A stretch of DNA of 64,000 bases from Fimbriimonadaceae bacterium (lineage in GTDB: Bacteria; Armatimonadota; UBA10988): positions 21,723 through 85,722 of the forward strand of contig JADZEX010000061.1 of assembly GCA_020850355.1 (NCBI GenBank). The letters are read 5' to 3'. The position numbers and the translations under genes were made by a program. The notes beneath the pieces are model-generated. The model saw nothing but the letters and a program-made list of their open reading frames with translations, was not told where the DNA came from and ran no database searches. Shown here in pieces: positions 41,918-51,204 of the stretch (its first letter is position 1; every line of letters begins with the position of its first letter).

Positions 41918-43948
41918 ATGGAGCGCGACACCCTGTTCTTGCACCTCTGGCGGCAGGTCTGCCAGCTTGAGGAGGCCCGCCGCGTCGCCTGGCAGCAGCT
42001 CACCACCCCGGCCGCGATTGCCGCTCGGCAGCGCTGGGTGCGCGAGCGGGTGCAGGCGATGATCGGCCCCTTCCCAGAGCGCTGCGACCTCCGGGCGCGA
42101 GTCACCCGGACGCTTGACCGGCCCACCTACACGGTCGAGGCGGTGATCTTCGAGAGCCGGCCGCGGTTCCCGGTGACCGCCAGCCTGTATCTGCCGAAGG
42201 AGCGCCCCGGGCTGTTGCCGGCGGTCGTCTCGCCCTGTGGCCATTCGGCCAACGGGCGGCTCTACGAGAACTACCAGCGCATGCACCTGGCGTTGGTGCA
42301 GCAGGGCTTCGCAGTGCTGAGCTACGATCCGATCAGTCAGGGCGAGCGGCTGCAGTACCTCGATGCCGCCGGCAAGTCGACCCTCGCCGGCTGCTGCCAC
42401 GAGCACTGCATGGCCGGCAACCAGATCAACCTGACCGGCGCCGGCTTCGCCAATGTGCGCATCTGGGACGGCATCCGGGCGCTCGACTACCTTCTAAGCC
42501 GGCCCGAGATCGATCCCCAGCGGGTCGGCGTGGCCGGCAACTCGGGCGGTGGCACGCTCAGCGCCTATCTGCTCTGCGTCGACGACCGCTACGCCGCCGG
42601 GGCGCCGGCCTGTTACATTACCACCCTGGTCCACCGCATCGCGACCCGGATGGCCGCCGACGCCGAGCAGCAGTTCGTGCCGATGCTGCAAGAGGGCCTG
42701 GACCACGCCGATCTGCTGCTGCCGGCGGCGCCGAAGCCGGTGCTGATCGGCGCGGCGGTGCAGGACTTCTTCCCGATCGCCGGGGCCCGCCAGACCGCCG
42801 CCGACCTGGCCAGCATCTACGAGGTGCTGGGCCGCCGCGAGCAGACCGCCATCGCCACCGCCGACGCGCCGCACGGCTGGTCGCAGCCGTTGCGCGAGGC
42901 GACCGTGCGCTGGTTCAACCGCTGGCTCCGCGACCGCGACACCGCCTACCAGGAGCCGGCGATCACCACCGAGGCGGACGCCACGCTGTACGCCACCGCC
43001 AGCGGGCAGGTGCTGACCAGCGAGCCACAGGCGGCGACGATCCATGAGATCGTGCAGCGCGACTTCGCGGTCAGCCCGTCCTGCCGTACCGCGGCGGACC
43101 CGGCGGCGGCCCTGCGGGCGGGGTTGCCGGCGTTGCTCGGGATCGACCCGGCCGCGGCCACCCGGCCTTGGCCGCGGCCCTGGTGGCCGGTGCCGCCGGT
43201 GGCGCTGCCACCCGCGCCGGCCGGGCTGCGCCTGGAGGCGGTGCAACTGCTCAGCGACTACGATGTCGAGCTGCGGGGCGTGTTGCTGACACCGGCTCGC
43301 CGGACCGGCCAGGCGGTGCTGCTGGCCTGCGACGAGGCGGGGCTGGCACCGCTGCTGACCCGCGCTGGCCGGGCCGTCGAGCTGGCCGCGGCGGGCGCGG
43401 TGGTGCTGGTGATCGAACCGCGTGGTGTCGGCAGCGACGTCGGCCCAGTGCCGCAGCAGCAGACCGCCGGGCGCTACTACGGCTTCTACGGGGTCGAGGT
43501 CGACCTGACCTACACCTCCTGGATGATCGGCCGGCCACTGGTTGGGCAGCGCACCTTCGACCTGCTCTGCGCGGCGCACTGGCTGCGTCAGAAGGGGCTG
43601 CCGGTGGCGCTCTACGGCGTCGGCGAGGGTGGCCTGCTGGCGCTGCTGGCCGCGGCGCTCGATCCGCAGGTGACCAGCGTGACCGCCGAGGGCATGTTGG
43701 TCAGTTGGCAGAACCTGTTCGACACGCCAGTCTACGACTACCTGCCGGGCATCCTGCCGCCGGGCATCCTGCGGCTCGGCGACCTGCCCGACGTCGCCGC
43801 GGCGGTGGCTCCGCGGCCGGTCAGCCTGCGCGGCCTGGTCGATGCCCGGCGGCAGCCGCTGGCGGCCGACGCGGTGCGGTCCGCCTATGCCCCGGCGGTG
43901 GCCGCCTTCGAACGATGCGGTGCGCCGGAGCGTCTGGAAATCGAGTAG
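41918..43948 (+). CDS. Two-domain acetyl-xylan-esterase-like alpha/beta hydrolase
   Basis: 676 residues, no signal peptide. The first domain (about 60-350) has a complete hydrolase signature: VSPCGHSANGR, Ser209 in GVAGNSGGG, DFFP, and APHGWSQPLR bearing the His. The second domain (about 420-676) repeats the fold (VLLACDEAGLAPL, VVLVIEPRGVGSD) but its nucleophile elbow reads YGVGEGG, with Gly where Ser is expected, so it is probably structural. The family removes acetyl groups from polysaccharides. ATG 41918 lies 13 bases after slipin; the next gene starts 31 bases downstream. Confidence 0.8.
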   Translation: MERDTLFLHLWRQVCQLEEARRVAWQQLTTPAAIAARQRWVRERVQAMIGPFPERCDLRARVTRTLDRPTYTVEAVIFESRPRFPVTASLYLPKERPGLLPAVVSPCGHSANGRLYENYQRMHLALVQQGFAVLSYDPISQGERLQYLDAAGKSTLAGCCHEHCMAGNQINLTGAGFANVRIWDGIRALDYLLSRPEIDPQRVGVAGNSGGGTLSAYLLCVDDRYAAGAPACYITTLVHRIATRMAADAEQQFVPMLQEGLDHADLLLPAAPKPVLIGAAVQDFFPIAGARQTAADLASIYEVLGRREQTAIATADAPHGWSQPLREATVRWFNRWLRDRDTAYQEPAITTEADATLYATASGQVLTSEPQAATIHEIVQRDFAVSPSCRTAADPAAALRAGLPALLGIDPAAATRPWPRPWWPVPPVALPPAPAGLRLEAVQLLSDYDVELRGVLLTPARRTGQAVLLACDEAGLAPLLTRAGRAVELAAAGAVVLVIEPRGVGSDVGPVPQQQTAGRYYGFYGVEVDLTYTSWMIGRPLVGQRTFDLLCAAHWLRQKGLPVALYGVGEGGLLALLAAALDPQVTSVTAEGMLVSWQNLFDTPVYDYLPGILPPGILRLGDLPDVAAAVAPRPVSLRGLVDARRQPLAADAVRSAYAPAVAAFERCGAPERLEIE

Positions 43949-43979
43949 GCCCGCTGGCGGCGGGGTGAGGAGTGCGACG

Positions 43980-46439
43980 GTGCAGGCGATCTGGCTGGCG
44001 CTGCTGTTGATGGCCCCGGAGCCGACCTGGACCTGGCCACCGGTGACCCTCTCGCCGGCCACGGTGCGGTCGACCGCGGAGGTGGTGAAGGTCGACTTCA
44101 GCCCCCCCAACGGCGCCGCCGGGGTGACGCTGCCGCAGCGCCAGGTCAGCCTGGTGACCGAGGGCGACAACACCGTGCTGCGCCTCGCCCCCACCGCGCG
44201 CGAGGCGGTCACGGTCTGGCTGGCGGTGCCCGCGGCGGTGCGCGGCCGCTACTGCCGGCTGCAGGGTCGGGTGCGCAGTGAGGGCTCCCCGCAACTGCTG
44301 GACCTCGGCGCGGTCGACGGCACGCGGCCCCCGGCGACGACTTACGACTGGGCCCGTTACAGCGTCGCCGCCAGCAGCGAGTGGTCGACTTACAATCTAC
44401 TGCGCCACTACCCCGCGCTGAGCGATTCGTTGGCGATCCGGGTCCCGGCCGGCGCGCCAGCGGTGCGGCTGGACGACCTCACCATCAGCGTGCAGACCCG
44501 CCGTCGCGACGAGGTCGCGGAGCGGTTGGCGAAGCGCGAGGGCAACCTGTTGGCCAACGGCGGCTTCGAGGCCGGCGCGGTGGGCTTCCGGGTGACTGCC
44601 GCGCACCGCACCATCGCCGCGGGCGAGGCGCCGCTGGCGACCATCCTGCGGATCACCGACAGCGAGCCCGCTGAGGGCAAGAAGTGCGCCCAGACCTTCG
44701 TCGTCGACGGGCCGGTCAGCCTGACGCTGCCGCCGGTGGTGCTGCGGGCTGGGGAGCCCTACACCTTCAGCCTCACGGCCCGCGCCCGCAGCCGCACGCC
44801 GGGCCGGCTGGCGCTGCACCTGGGGCGCGCTGACGGCCGGCTGGCGGGCCGCAAGGAGCTGGCGCTGCCGAGCGAATGGGGCCGCGTCAGCACGACCTTT
44901 GAGGTCGACAAGCTCGGCTCGCCGCTGTTCTTGCCGGAGCTGCAGTTCCTGCCGACCGACGCGCCCTACGCCGTGGACCTCGACGCGCTCTGCCTGCAAG
45001 CTGGCCGCGACCCGGCCTACCTGGCCTCCGAACAGGCCGTCCTGGCGCTGGACGACGGGCTGCACAACCAACAGTCGCTGGGCCACCTGGCAGCGGCCGG
45101 CGAGACGGTCACCGTGAAGGCCCTGCTGACCGCCGGCGGGCGGGCGCTGCAGGCCACCCTGAGCGGCGAAGTGCGGAGCCACCTCGGATCGTACGTCCGG
45201 CCGCTGGAGCCGCAGCAGGTCAGTGTCGAGGCGGGGGTCACCGTCGAGGCGCCGATCCTCAGCGAGAAGCTGCCGGCCGGCTGGTACCAGGTGGTGGTCC
45301 GGGCGAACGTCGGCGAGGTTGTGGTGGCTGGCGCCACGCAGTCGCTGGCGGTGGTGCCGAAGCCCGATCCAGGCAAGCCCGCGAGTTGGCAGATGGCGAC
45401 GCGCTGGACCACGCCCGACGGCCTCTTGCGCGGCCGGACCCGCAGTGCGACGCTGGCCGGGCTGGTCGCCGCCGGGATCTCCGCGCGCTGGTTCAGCGGC
45501 ACCGCCGCGCAGCTCTGGGCAGCCACCGAGCCGCGGCCGGGCGAGTTCCAAACGGCGGCCCTGGCGGCGATGTTGGACGCCTCACGCGACGCCAAGTTGG
45601 GCAGCCTGTTGGAGCTGGACCCCTGGCCGCCGCGCGACCTGGCGCCGGACTGGCTGGCCCGCAGCGCCACCCGGCTGCCCGACGGCCGCTTGGAACCGAG
45701 CGCCGACGACTGGGAGCGGCACGTCGCCGGGATCGGCGCGACCGTCGCCGGTCGTCCGGTGGCTTACCTGCTGGCGCCGGCGCCGACCGGCCAGGAGGCC
45801 GCCCGCGAGGCCTTCCGAACGCGCTTGGAGCGGGCCCTGGCCACCACCGATCCGGCCGCCCGGCTGCTCCGCGACAACGCCTGGCGGAGGCTGCCGTGGA
45901 CCGTCTCGGGTCCGCTGGAAAGTGACCACCTGGAAGTTGACGAGAGCGTCAACGAGAGCGACCCTTGGGAAGTAGAGGCGACCAGAGTTGGCGAGCTGCT
46001 GGCCGCGGCGATGGCCGACCAGCGGCAGTTGATCTGGCCGCAGCAGGTGCTCTTCCCGACTGGCTACGGCCGCGGGCAGAACGCCGGTTGGACCACCGCC
46101 GACCTCGGGCCGCGACCGTTTGTGGCGGTCTGGGCCACCTGGCGCGACCAGCTTGGCGACCGGCCGTTGCTCGGCCAGGTCAGCGCTGGGGCGCGGCATC
46201 TGCTGCAGTACGGCGGCGACCCGGCCGTCGCGGTGGTCTGGAGCGAGCAGCCGGCCGACCCGCTGCCGTGGCCCCTGCCCGCGCCGCCGGCGGTGGTCTG
46301 GGCGACCGGCGAGCAGGTTTCCCTGCCGGCCGGGGAGCAGGGCCGGATCTTGCCGTTGAGTCGCTGGCCGCTGTTCCTGCGAGGCCTCGACGCGGCGCAG
46401 GTGACGCAGCTCGGTGAGGCCCTCGGCAGCGGCTCGTAA
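43980..46439 (+). CDS. Secreted large protein with carbohydrate-binding modules and glycosidase-like end
   Basis: 819 residues. GTG 43980 with GAGGAG upstream gives a short signal peptide (VQAIWLALLLMAPEP). Residues about 25-360 form at least two beta-sandwich modules (EGNLLANGGFEAGAVGF begins one; LPSEWGRVSTTFEV). Then a third Ig-like stretch is followed by a TIM-barrel-like region (GLVAAGISARWFSG, LLELDPWPPRDLAPDW, AYLLAPAPTGQEAA). No pair of catalytic Asp/Glu can be placed with confidence. Probably a degenerate or novel glycosidase. The caspase-like gene starts 104 bases downstream. Confidence 0.55.
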   Translation: MQAIWLALLLMAPEPTWTWPPVTLSPATVRSTAEVVKVDFSPPNGAAGVTLPQRQVSLVTEGDNTVLRLAPTAREAVTVWLAVPAAVRGRYCRLQGRVRSEGSPQLLDLGAVDGTRPPATTYDWARYSVAASSEWSTYNLLRHYPALSDSLAIRVPAGAPAVRLDDLTISVQTRRRDEVAERLAKREGNLLANGGFEAGAVGFRVTAAHRTIAAGEAPLATILRITDSEPAEGKKCAQTFVVDGPVSLTLPPVVLRAGEPYTFSLTARARSRTPGRLALHLGRADGRLAGRKELALPSEWGRVSTTFEVDKLGSPLFLPELQFLPTDAPYAVDLDALCLQAGRDPAYLASEQAVLALDDGLHNQQSLGHLAAAGETVTVKALLTAGGRALQATLSGEVRSHLGSYVRPLEPQQVSVEAGVTVEAPILSEKLPAGWYQVVVRANVGEVVVAGATQSLAVVPKPDPGKPASWQMATRWTTPDGLLRGRTRSATLAGLVAAGISARWFSGTAAQLWAATEPRPGEFQTAALAAMLDASRDAKLGSLLELDPWPPRDLAPDWLARSATRLPDGRLEPSADDWERHVAGIGATVAGRPVAYLLAPAPTGQEAAREAFRTRLERALATTDPAARLLRDNAWRRLPWTVSGPLESDHLEVDESVNESDPWEVEATRVGELLAAAMADQRQLIWPQQVLFPTGYGRGQNAGWTTADLGPRPFVAVWATWRDQLGDRPLLGQVSAGARHLLQYGGDPAVAVVWSEQPADPLPWPLPAPPAVVWATGEQVSLPAGEQGRILPLSRWPLFLRGLDAAQVTQLGEALGSGS

Positions 46440-46543
46440 CATCGTTTCGCAATGCCGTCGGCGACGCGACGTTCCATACTTGGGAGTGGGCCGTTACGCC
46501 GCCGCGGCTGCCCGCGGACTGGCTCGACGGACGAGAGATGACC

Positions 46544-49168
46544 ATGCGAACCGCCTTGTTGGCAGCGCTGCTGGCAGTCGTGGCTCCGGCGCAGGCCGAG
46601 CTGCACGCCGTCTTGATTGGGATCGACAAGTACGACAGCGAGGATGTCACGGCGCTGCGCTACACGGTCAACGACGTCACCGCCTTCCGCGACCTGCTGG
46701 TCGACCCAGCGGTCGGCGGTGCGAAGCCCGAGAACGTGGTCCTCTTGACGCCCCAGAGCGATGGCGCGCTGCGGCCGACGCGGACCGGGATCATGGTGCA
46801 GATCAAGAAGGCCGCACTCCGGACGCAGCCTGACGACACGCTGATCTTCTATTTCGCCGGGCACGGCATGCAGACCGCCGAGGGGCAGTTCCTGCTGGGG
46901 GTCGACGCGGACCCGTTGCTCTTGGCCGACACGGCGGTGCCGCTCGAGCGCCTGCCCGATATTCTGAAGGATGTCCGGGCGAAGCAGATCGTCGCCATCA
47001 TCGACGCCTGCCGGAACGACCCGAACGCCGGCCGTGCCCAAGCCGACAACCCGCTGACCGAGGCCTTTGCCCGCGGCCTGCGTCCGCGGGTGGTGACGCC
47101 GGGGGGTGGTGCGCCGAAGAAGATCGCCACCTGGCTGGCCTGCGCCGTTGGGGAGCGCGCCTGGGAGATCACCGACCGGCAGCACGGTGTGTTCAGCCAC
47201 TTCCTGTTGGAGGGCCTGAAGGGCCAGGCCGCCGCCGGGGGGCAGGTCAGCCTGAGCGGTCTGGCCGACTACGTCACGAAGCAGGTCGCCGCCTGGGCGC
47301 GGCAGGCCGGCAAGCAGCAGACCCCGCGCCTCGACAACCCCGATGGGGTCTCGCTTGTGATGAGCCGCCCTCGTCCGACGCAGCCGCGGCCGCAGACGGT
47401 GCCGACCAAGGTGAAGGTGCGGAGCACGCCGGCCGGGGCGACCGTCAAGATCGATGGCGAACCGAAGGGCGTGACGCCGTGCGAGGTCAGCCTGCCCCTG
47501 AAGGCGGGCGAGACCCGCGAGGTGCAGATCTCCTTGGAGCTGGAGGGCTACCAGCCGGCGGCGCGGACCGAGGCTCTGGAAGCCGGGAACGGTCTGATCT
47601 GGGAGAAGGAGCTGACCGCCGCGGCGCCGCTGCGCACCGAGCCGCTGAAGATCCCTGATACCAAGTCGCCGCAGCCGCCGCCGGGCCACGACACCCCGGG
47701 CACCAAGACCAGCGGCCCCGGCCTCGGCACCTTGCCCACCGGCAGCAGCACCACGGTCGTCGTGACCGGCGGCCCGGGGGGGCAGGAGAACTGGCGCAAA
47801 GACTGGGTGCCCGGCCCCGACGGCCAGCCGATGGTCGAAGTGCCGAGCGGCTCGTTCACGATGGGCAGCCCGAAAGGGGCCGACTCCACCGAGTCGCCGC
47901 AGCATGAGGTTGGCCTGGAGACCTACCAGATCCACGCCCGCGAGGTGAACTGCGAGGCCTACAGCATGTTCCTGAACATGATGCAGGGCATGGGCGTGGT
48001 GCGCGTCAACAACGAAGGCAATGTCGAGACCGCGGCGAGCGAGCACATCGAGGGGATGCAGGCCGGGATCGTGCTGCTCTGGATGTCAACCCGCCAGTGC
48101 GGCGTCGAGTACCTGCCGGCGGAGCAGGAGTTCCGCCCGAAGCCGGGCCGCGCCGAGCACCCGGTGGCCCCGGTGACCTGGTTCGGCGCCTGGCTCTACG
48201 CCTCGATCTACCGGATGGCGCTGCCGACCGAGGCGCAGTGGGAGCGCGCGGCGCTGGGCAGCGATGAGAACTGGCGGTTCCCCTACGGGCCACGCCTCGA
48301 ACCGAAGATCACCAATGTCGGCAACGAGCAAGGCGACACCTGGCCGGGCGGCGCGGCCGGCGGTGCGAGCGCCGTCGGGTGTCTCGAGATGGTGGGCAAC
48401 GTCTGGGAGTGGACTGCCGATGTCTACCTCGCCGACTATCACCGGCGCGGGCTGAAGTACGAGCCAGTCGTGTCCATGGAGTCCGTGGAGGGCGCGACGC
48501 ACCTGACGGTCCGCGGGGGCGGCTACACCTGGCCGGCCGACATGGCCAGCAACCGTGTCCGCCGCGGCGTCGAGCCGTTCGCGCTGGAACCGGACCTCGG
48601 CTTCCGGTGTGTCTTCAAGGCCGCCTCCCACACCGACGACGAGCCCGCCACGCCAAAGCCGGCGACGGGCGGCCCGAACCCGGGGGCCAACGCCGCGCAG
48701 AGCGACCTGTTCACGCTGGAGCCGCACGAGCTCACCAAGGCCCAGCTCGCCGTCCCGCGCGGCTGGGAGTCGGTCGAGCTCGGCGACGACGGCCTGCTGC
48801 TGCTGCTGCCCGAGGGCGTCGACGTCGAAGATGAGGACGCCCGCCAGGGGCTGTTCTACTTCCCGATCGGGGCCAACTACACCAACTCCGCCGACGTTCA
48901 CACGGCGCTGATGGTCGAACTCGATGGGCTTGGGTTCGAAGCCCAGAACGTCACCCAGGACGGGCCGTTCGATGTCGGCAACACCGCCTTCCAGGTGCAT
49001 CGCCGGATCCTCGGCGGCCTGATGGACGATGAGCCGGCCGGGCTGATCATCGATGTGCTACGCTACAACAATCGCTACTTTGCGTTCGTGATGGCCTGTG
49101 CTCCGGAGCTGTGGAAACAGACCTACGAGGCCTACTGGGTGCTCCTGACCAACACCCGTTTCCCGTAG
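46544..49168 (+). CDS. Secreted caspase-like protease fused to PEGA and FGE-like domains
   Basis: 874 residues. Signal peptide MRTALLAALLAVVAPAQA. The p20-like caspase domain (about 20-265) has His107 in FYFAGHGMQ and Cys156 in IIDACRND, a complete dyad. A PEGA module (about 285-350; KVRSTPAGATVKIDGEP) and a Pro/Thr/Gly linker follow. The formylglycine-generating-enzyme-like domain lies at about 429-692 (VEVPSGSFTMGSP, LPTEAQWERAALG, EMVGNVWEWTAD, LGFRCVFKA). A C-terminal domain of about 160 residues ends the protein. FGE domains of this kind often lack maturase activity and bind ligands or substrates. ATG 46544 has GAGAG 6 bases upstream; 46538 is an alternative. Confidence 0.88.
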   Translation: MRTALLAALLAVVAPAQAELHAVLIGIDKYDSEDVTALRYTVNDVTAFRDLLVDPAVGGAKPENVVLLTPQSDGALRPTRTGIMVQIKKAALRTQPDDTLIFYFAGHGMQTAEGQFLLGVDADPLLLADTAVPLERLPDILKDVRAKQIVAIIDACRNDPNAGRAQADNPLTEAFARGLRPRVVTPGGGAPKKIATWLACAVGERAWEITDRQHGVFSHFLLEGLKGQAAAGGQVSLSGLADYVTKQVAAWARQAGKQQTPRLDNPDGVSLVMSRPRPTQPRPQTVPTKVKVRSTPAGATVKIDGEPKGVTPCEVSLPLKAGETREVQISLELEGYQPAARTEALEAGNGLIWEKELTAAAPLRTEPLKIPDTKSPQPPPGHDTPGTKTSGPGLGTLPTGSSTTVVVTGGPGGQENWRKDWVPGPDGQPMVEVPSGSFTMGSPKGADSTESPQHEVGLETYQIHAREVNCEAYSMFLNMMQGMGVVRVNNEGNVETAASEHIEGMQAGIVLLWMSTRQCGVEYLPAEQEFRPKPGRAEHPVAPVTWFGAWLYASIYRMALPTEAQWERAALGSDENWRFPYGPRLEPKITNVGNEQGDTWPGGAAGGASAVGCLEMVGNVWEWTADVYLADYHRRGLKYEPVVSMESVEGATHLTVRGGGYTWPADMASNRVRRGVEPFALEPDLGFRCVFKAASHTDDEPATPKPATGGPNPGANAAQSDLFTLEPHELTKAQLAVPRGWESVELGDDGLLLLLPEGVDVEDEDARQGLFYFPIGANYTNSADVHTALMVELDGLGFEAQNVTQDGPFDVGNTAFQVHRRILGGLMDDEPAGLIIDVLRYNNRYFAFVMACAPELWKQTYEAYWVLLTNTRFP

Positions 49169-49184
49169 AAAGGGCTGCGCTGGG

Positions 49185-51116
49185 TTGACTGGCTCGCACG
49201 GCACTCCCCCGCCCGGCGCGGGGATCACCTGGCGGAGCGTGCTGCTCGGCACGCTCTGCACAGCGTTCTTGGCCTGGGGCGCCCCCTACGCGATGCATGT
49301 CCTGCACGCCAGTTACCTGGCGCTGGACTTCTCGACGCCGGGCGCCCTGGCGTTGCTGTTTGGGCTGGTGACCATCCTGAACCCGCTGGCCGGCCGTCTG
49401 CGGCCGGGCTGGCGGCTCAGCGGGGCCGAGCTGGTGGTCATCTTCACGATGCTCCTGATGGCCTCGGCGGTGATCGAGATGGGCCTCGCCAGCCAGATCC
49501 TGCCGATCCTGGCGACGCCGGCCTACTACGCCACGCCTGAGAACAAGTGGCAGGAGCTGTTCGTCGACCGGCTGCCCCCGGGCATCGTGCTGCGCGATGT
49601 CGACGCCGCGCGGCGGTTCTTTGAGGGCGGGCGCAACTTCCAGATCGACTGGAACGTCTGGCTGCCGGTGCTGTTCGTCTGGACCCCGCTGCTGCTGGCG
49701 CTCTACGCTGTGATGCTCGCCAGCATGGTGATCCTGCGCCGGCAGTGGGATGAACGCGAGCGGTTGGCCTATCCGCTGACCCAGGTGCCCCTGGCGCTGG
49801 TCGACGAGCGGCAGAGCGTGCTCCGCCAGCCCGCGCTGTGGGTCGGCTTCGGGATCGCCTTCGGGGTGATGCTCCTGAAGGGCCTGCATTTCTACTTCCC
49901 CGCCGTCCCCGACCTGCGACTGGACTATCCGGTGCCGGTCTTCGGGCAGTACGGCTCGCTGATCTTCCGAGTTTCCTTCCCGATGCTCGGGTTCTTCTTC
50001 CTGGTCAACCTCGACGCGGCCTTCAGCCTCTGGTTCTTCAACCTCCTGTTCTTCGCCGCGCAGGCCGCGATGCTGCGGCTGGGGTACGAGTTCACCGTCA
50101 ACCTGGGCCCCTTCGGCACCACCTTTGCGCTTTACAAGTACCTCGGCTGGGGGGCCATGGTGGCGTTGGTGGGCGGCGCGCTGTACATGGCGCGGCAACA
50201 TCTCGGTGAGGTCTGGCGCCGCGCCTTGGGCCGCCCGGGCGGCGCCGACGACAGCACCGAGGCGCTTAGCTACCGGGGCGCCGTGGTGACCGTCCTGGTG
50301 GGGCTGACGGTGATGGTCTGGTGGCTAACCTGGAGCGGGCTGCCGGTGCACCTGGCGGCCTTCTTCGTGGCGATGGCCTTCCTGTTCTTCCTGGGCCTGA
50401 CCCGGGTCGTCGTGGAGTCGGGGCTGGCCGAAGCGGTGGCGCCGCTGATTGCGCCTGGCGCGGTGGTCGGCACCTTCGGCAGCGGGGCGCTGACCGGCAA
50501 GGGCCACGCGGCGCTGGCGCTGACCTTCGTCTACACCTCCGACATCCGCACCTACGTGATGGCCAGCGGCGCCACGGCGCTGAAGCTGTTCCACGACGTC
50601 GGGCTGCGCGGCCGCGGGCTGCTGGGCGTGCTGGTGCTCGGGACGGTGGTCGGCCTGGTGGTCAGCATCTGGGCCACCTTGGCGATGGCCTACCGCTACG
50701 GCGGGGCGACGATGAACTCCTGGTTCTTCGTCAGCGGGCCGCAGCAGGCCTTCAACTGGCTCGGTCCGCTGCTCAGCAAGCCTGAGGAGATCAACCACTT
50801 CGGCCTGGGCGTGGCGCTCTTCGGCGCGCTGGTGATGGTCGGGTTGATGGCGGCGCGGCAGACCTTCTGGTGGTGGCCGCTGCACCCGGTCGGGTGGGCG
50901 ATTGGGTCGGTCTGGATCGTCAACCAGCTTTGGTTCACCTGCTTCCTGGCCTGGCTGCTGAAGACCAGCATCGTCAAGTGGGGCGGCCTGAAGCTCTACC
51001 GCCGGGCGCGCCCGGTGGCGATTGGTCTGATCCTCGGGCAGTTCAGCGCCAACCTGTTCTGGGCGCTGATCGACCACTTCGCGGGCGGGGTGGGCAACAG
51101 CATCTTCTGGATTTGA
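49185..51116 (+). CDS. Multi-pass membrane protein, DUF6785/DUF6784 type (copy 1)
   Basis: 643 residues with about 14 hydrophobic segments, resembling oligopeptide-transporter-size permeases. Recognisable blocks: GAELVVIFTMLLMASAV, FEGGRNFQIDWNVW, RRQWDERERLAYPLTQVP, NLGPFGTTFALYKYLGWG, and near the end WWWPLHPVGWAIG. The family occurs in Armatimonadota and Planctomycetota-type genomes; its substrate is unknown. No ATG exists at the right place; TTG 49185 gives the natural N-terminus. It follows the caspase gene by 16 bases and is followed by a paralogue. Confidence 0.7.
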   Translation: MTGSHGTPPPGAGITWRSVLLGTLCTAFLAWGAPYAMHVLHASYLALDFSTPGALALLFGLVTILNPLAGRLRPGWRLSGAELVVIFTMLLMASAVIEMGLASQILPILATPAYYATPENKWQELFVDRLPPGIVLRDVDAARRFFEGGRNFQIDWNVWLPVLFVWTPLLLALYAVMLASMVILRRQWDERERLAYPLTQVPLALVDERQSVLRQPALWVGFGIAFGVMLLKGLHFYFPAVPDLRLDYPVPVFGQYGSLIFRVSFPMLGFFFLVNLDAAFSLWFFNLLFFAAQAAMLRLGYEFTVNLGPFGTTFALYKYLGWGAMVALVGGALYMARQHLGEVWRRALGRPGGADDSTEALSYRGAVVTVLVGLTVMVWWLTWSGLPVHLAAFFVAMAFLFFLGLTRVVVESGLAEAVAPLIAPGAVVGTFGSGALTGKGHAALALTFVYTSDIRTYVMASGATALKLFHDVGLRGRGLLGVLVLGTVVGLVVSIWATLAMAYRYGGATMNSWFFVSGPQQAFNWLGPLLSKPEEINHFGLGVALFGALVMVGLMAARQTFWWWPLHPVGWAIGSVWIVNQLWFTCFLAWLLKTSIVKWGGLKLYRRARPVAIGLILGQFSANLFWALIDHFAGGVGNSIFWI

Positions 51117-51204
51117 CCGCCGCGAAACCGCGACGCAAGCGGCTTGCGCCAACTTCTGACAGGACTGTCGCGCGGCCTGTCGAACAGTCGCCCAGGAGCG
51201 CTGG

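Noticed and set aside
39199..42126. Long minus-strand frame across the Gfo/Idh, lipoprotein and slipin genes
   Set aside because: It runs across three well-supported plus-strand genes and shows no domain.
46064..48046. Minus-strand frame opposite the caspase gene
   Set aside because: Shadow of a gene with a complete caspase dyad and FGE motifs.
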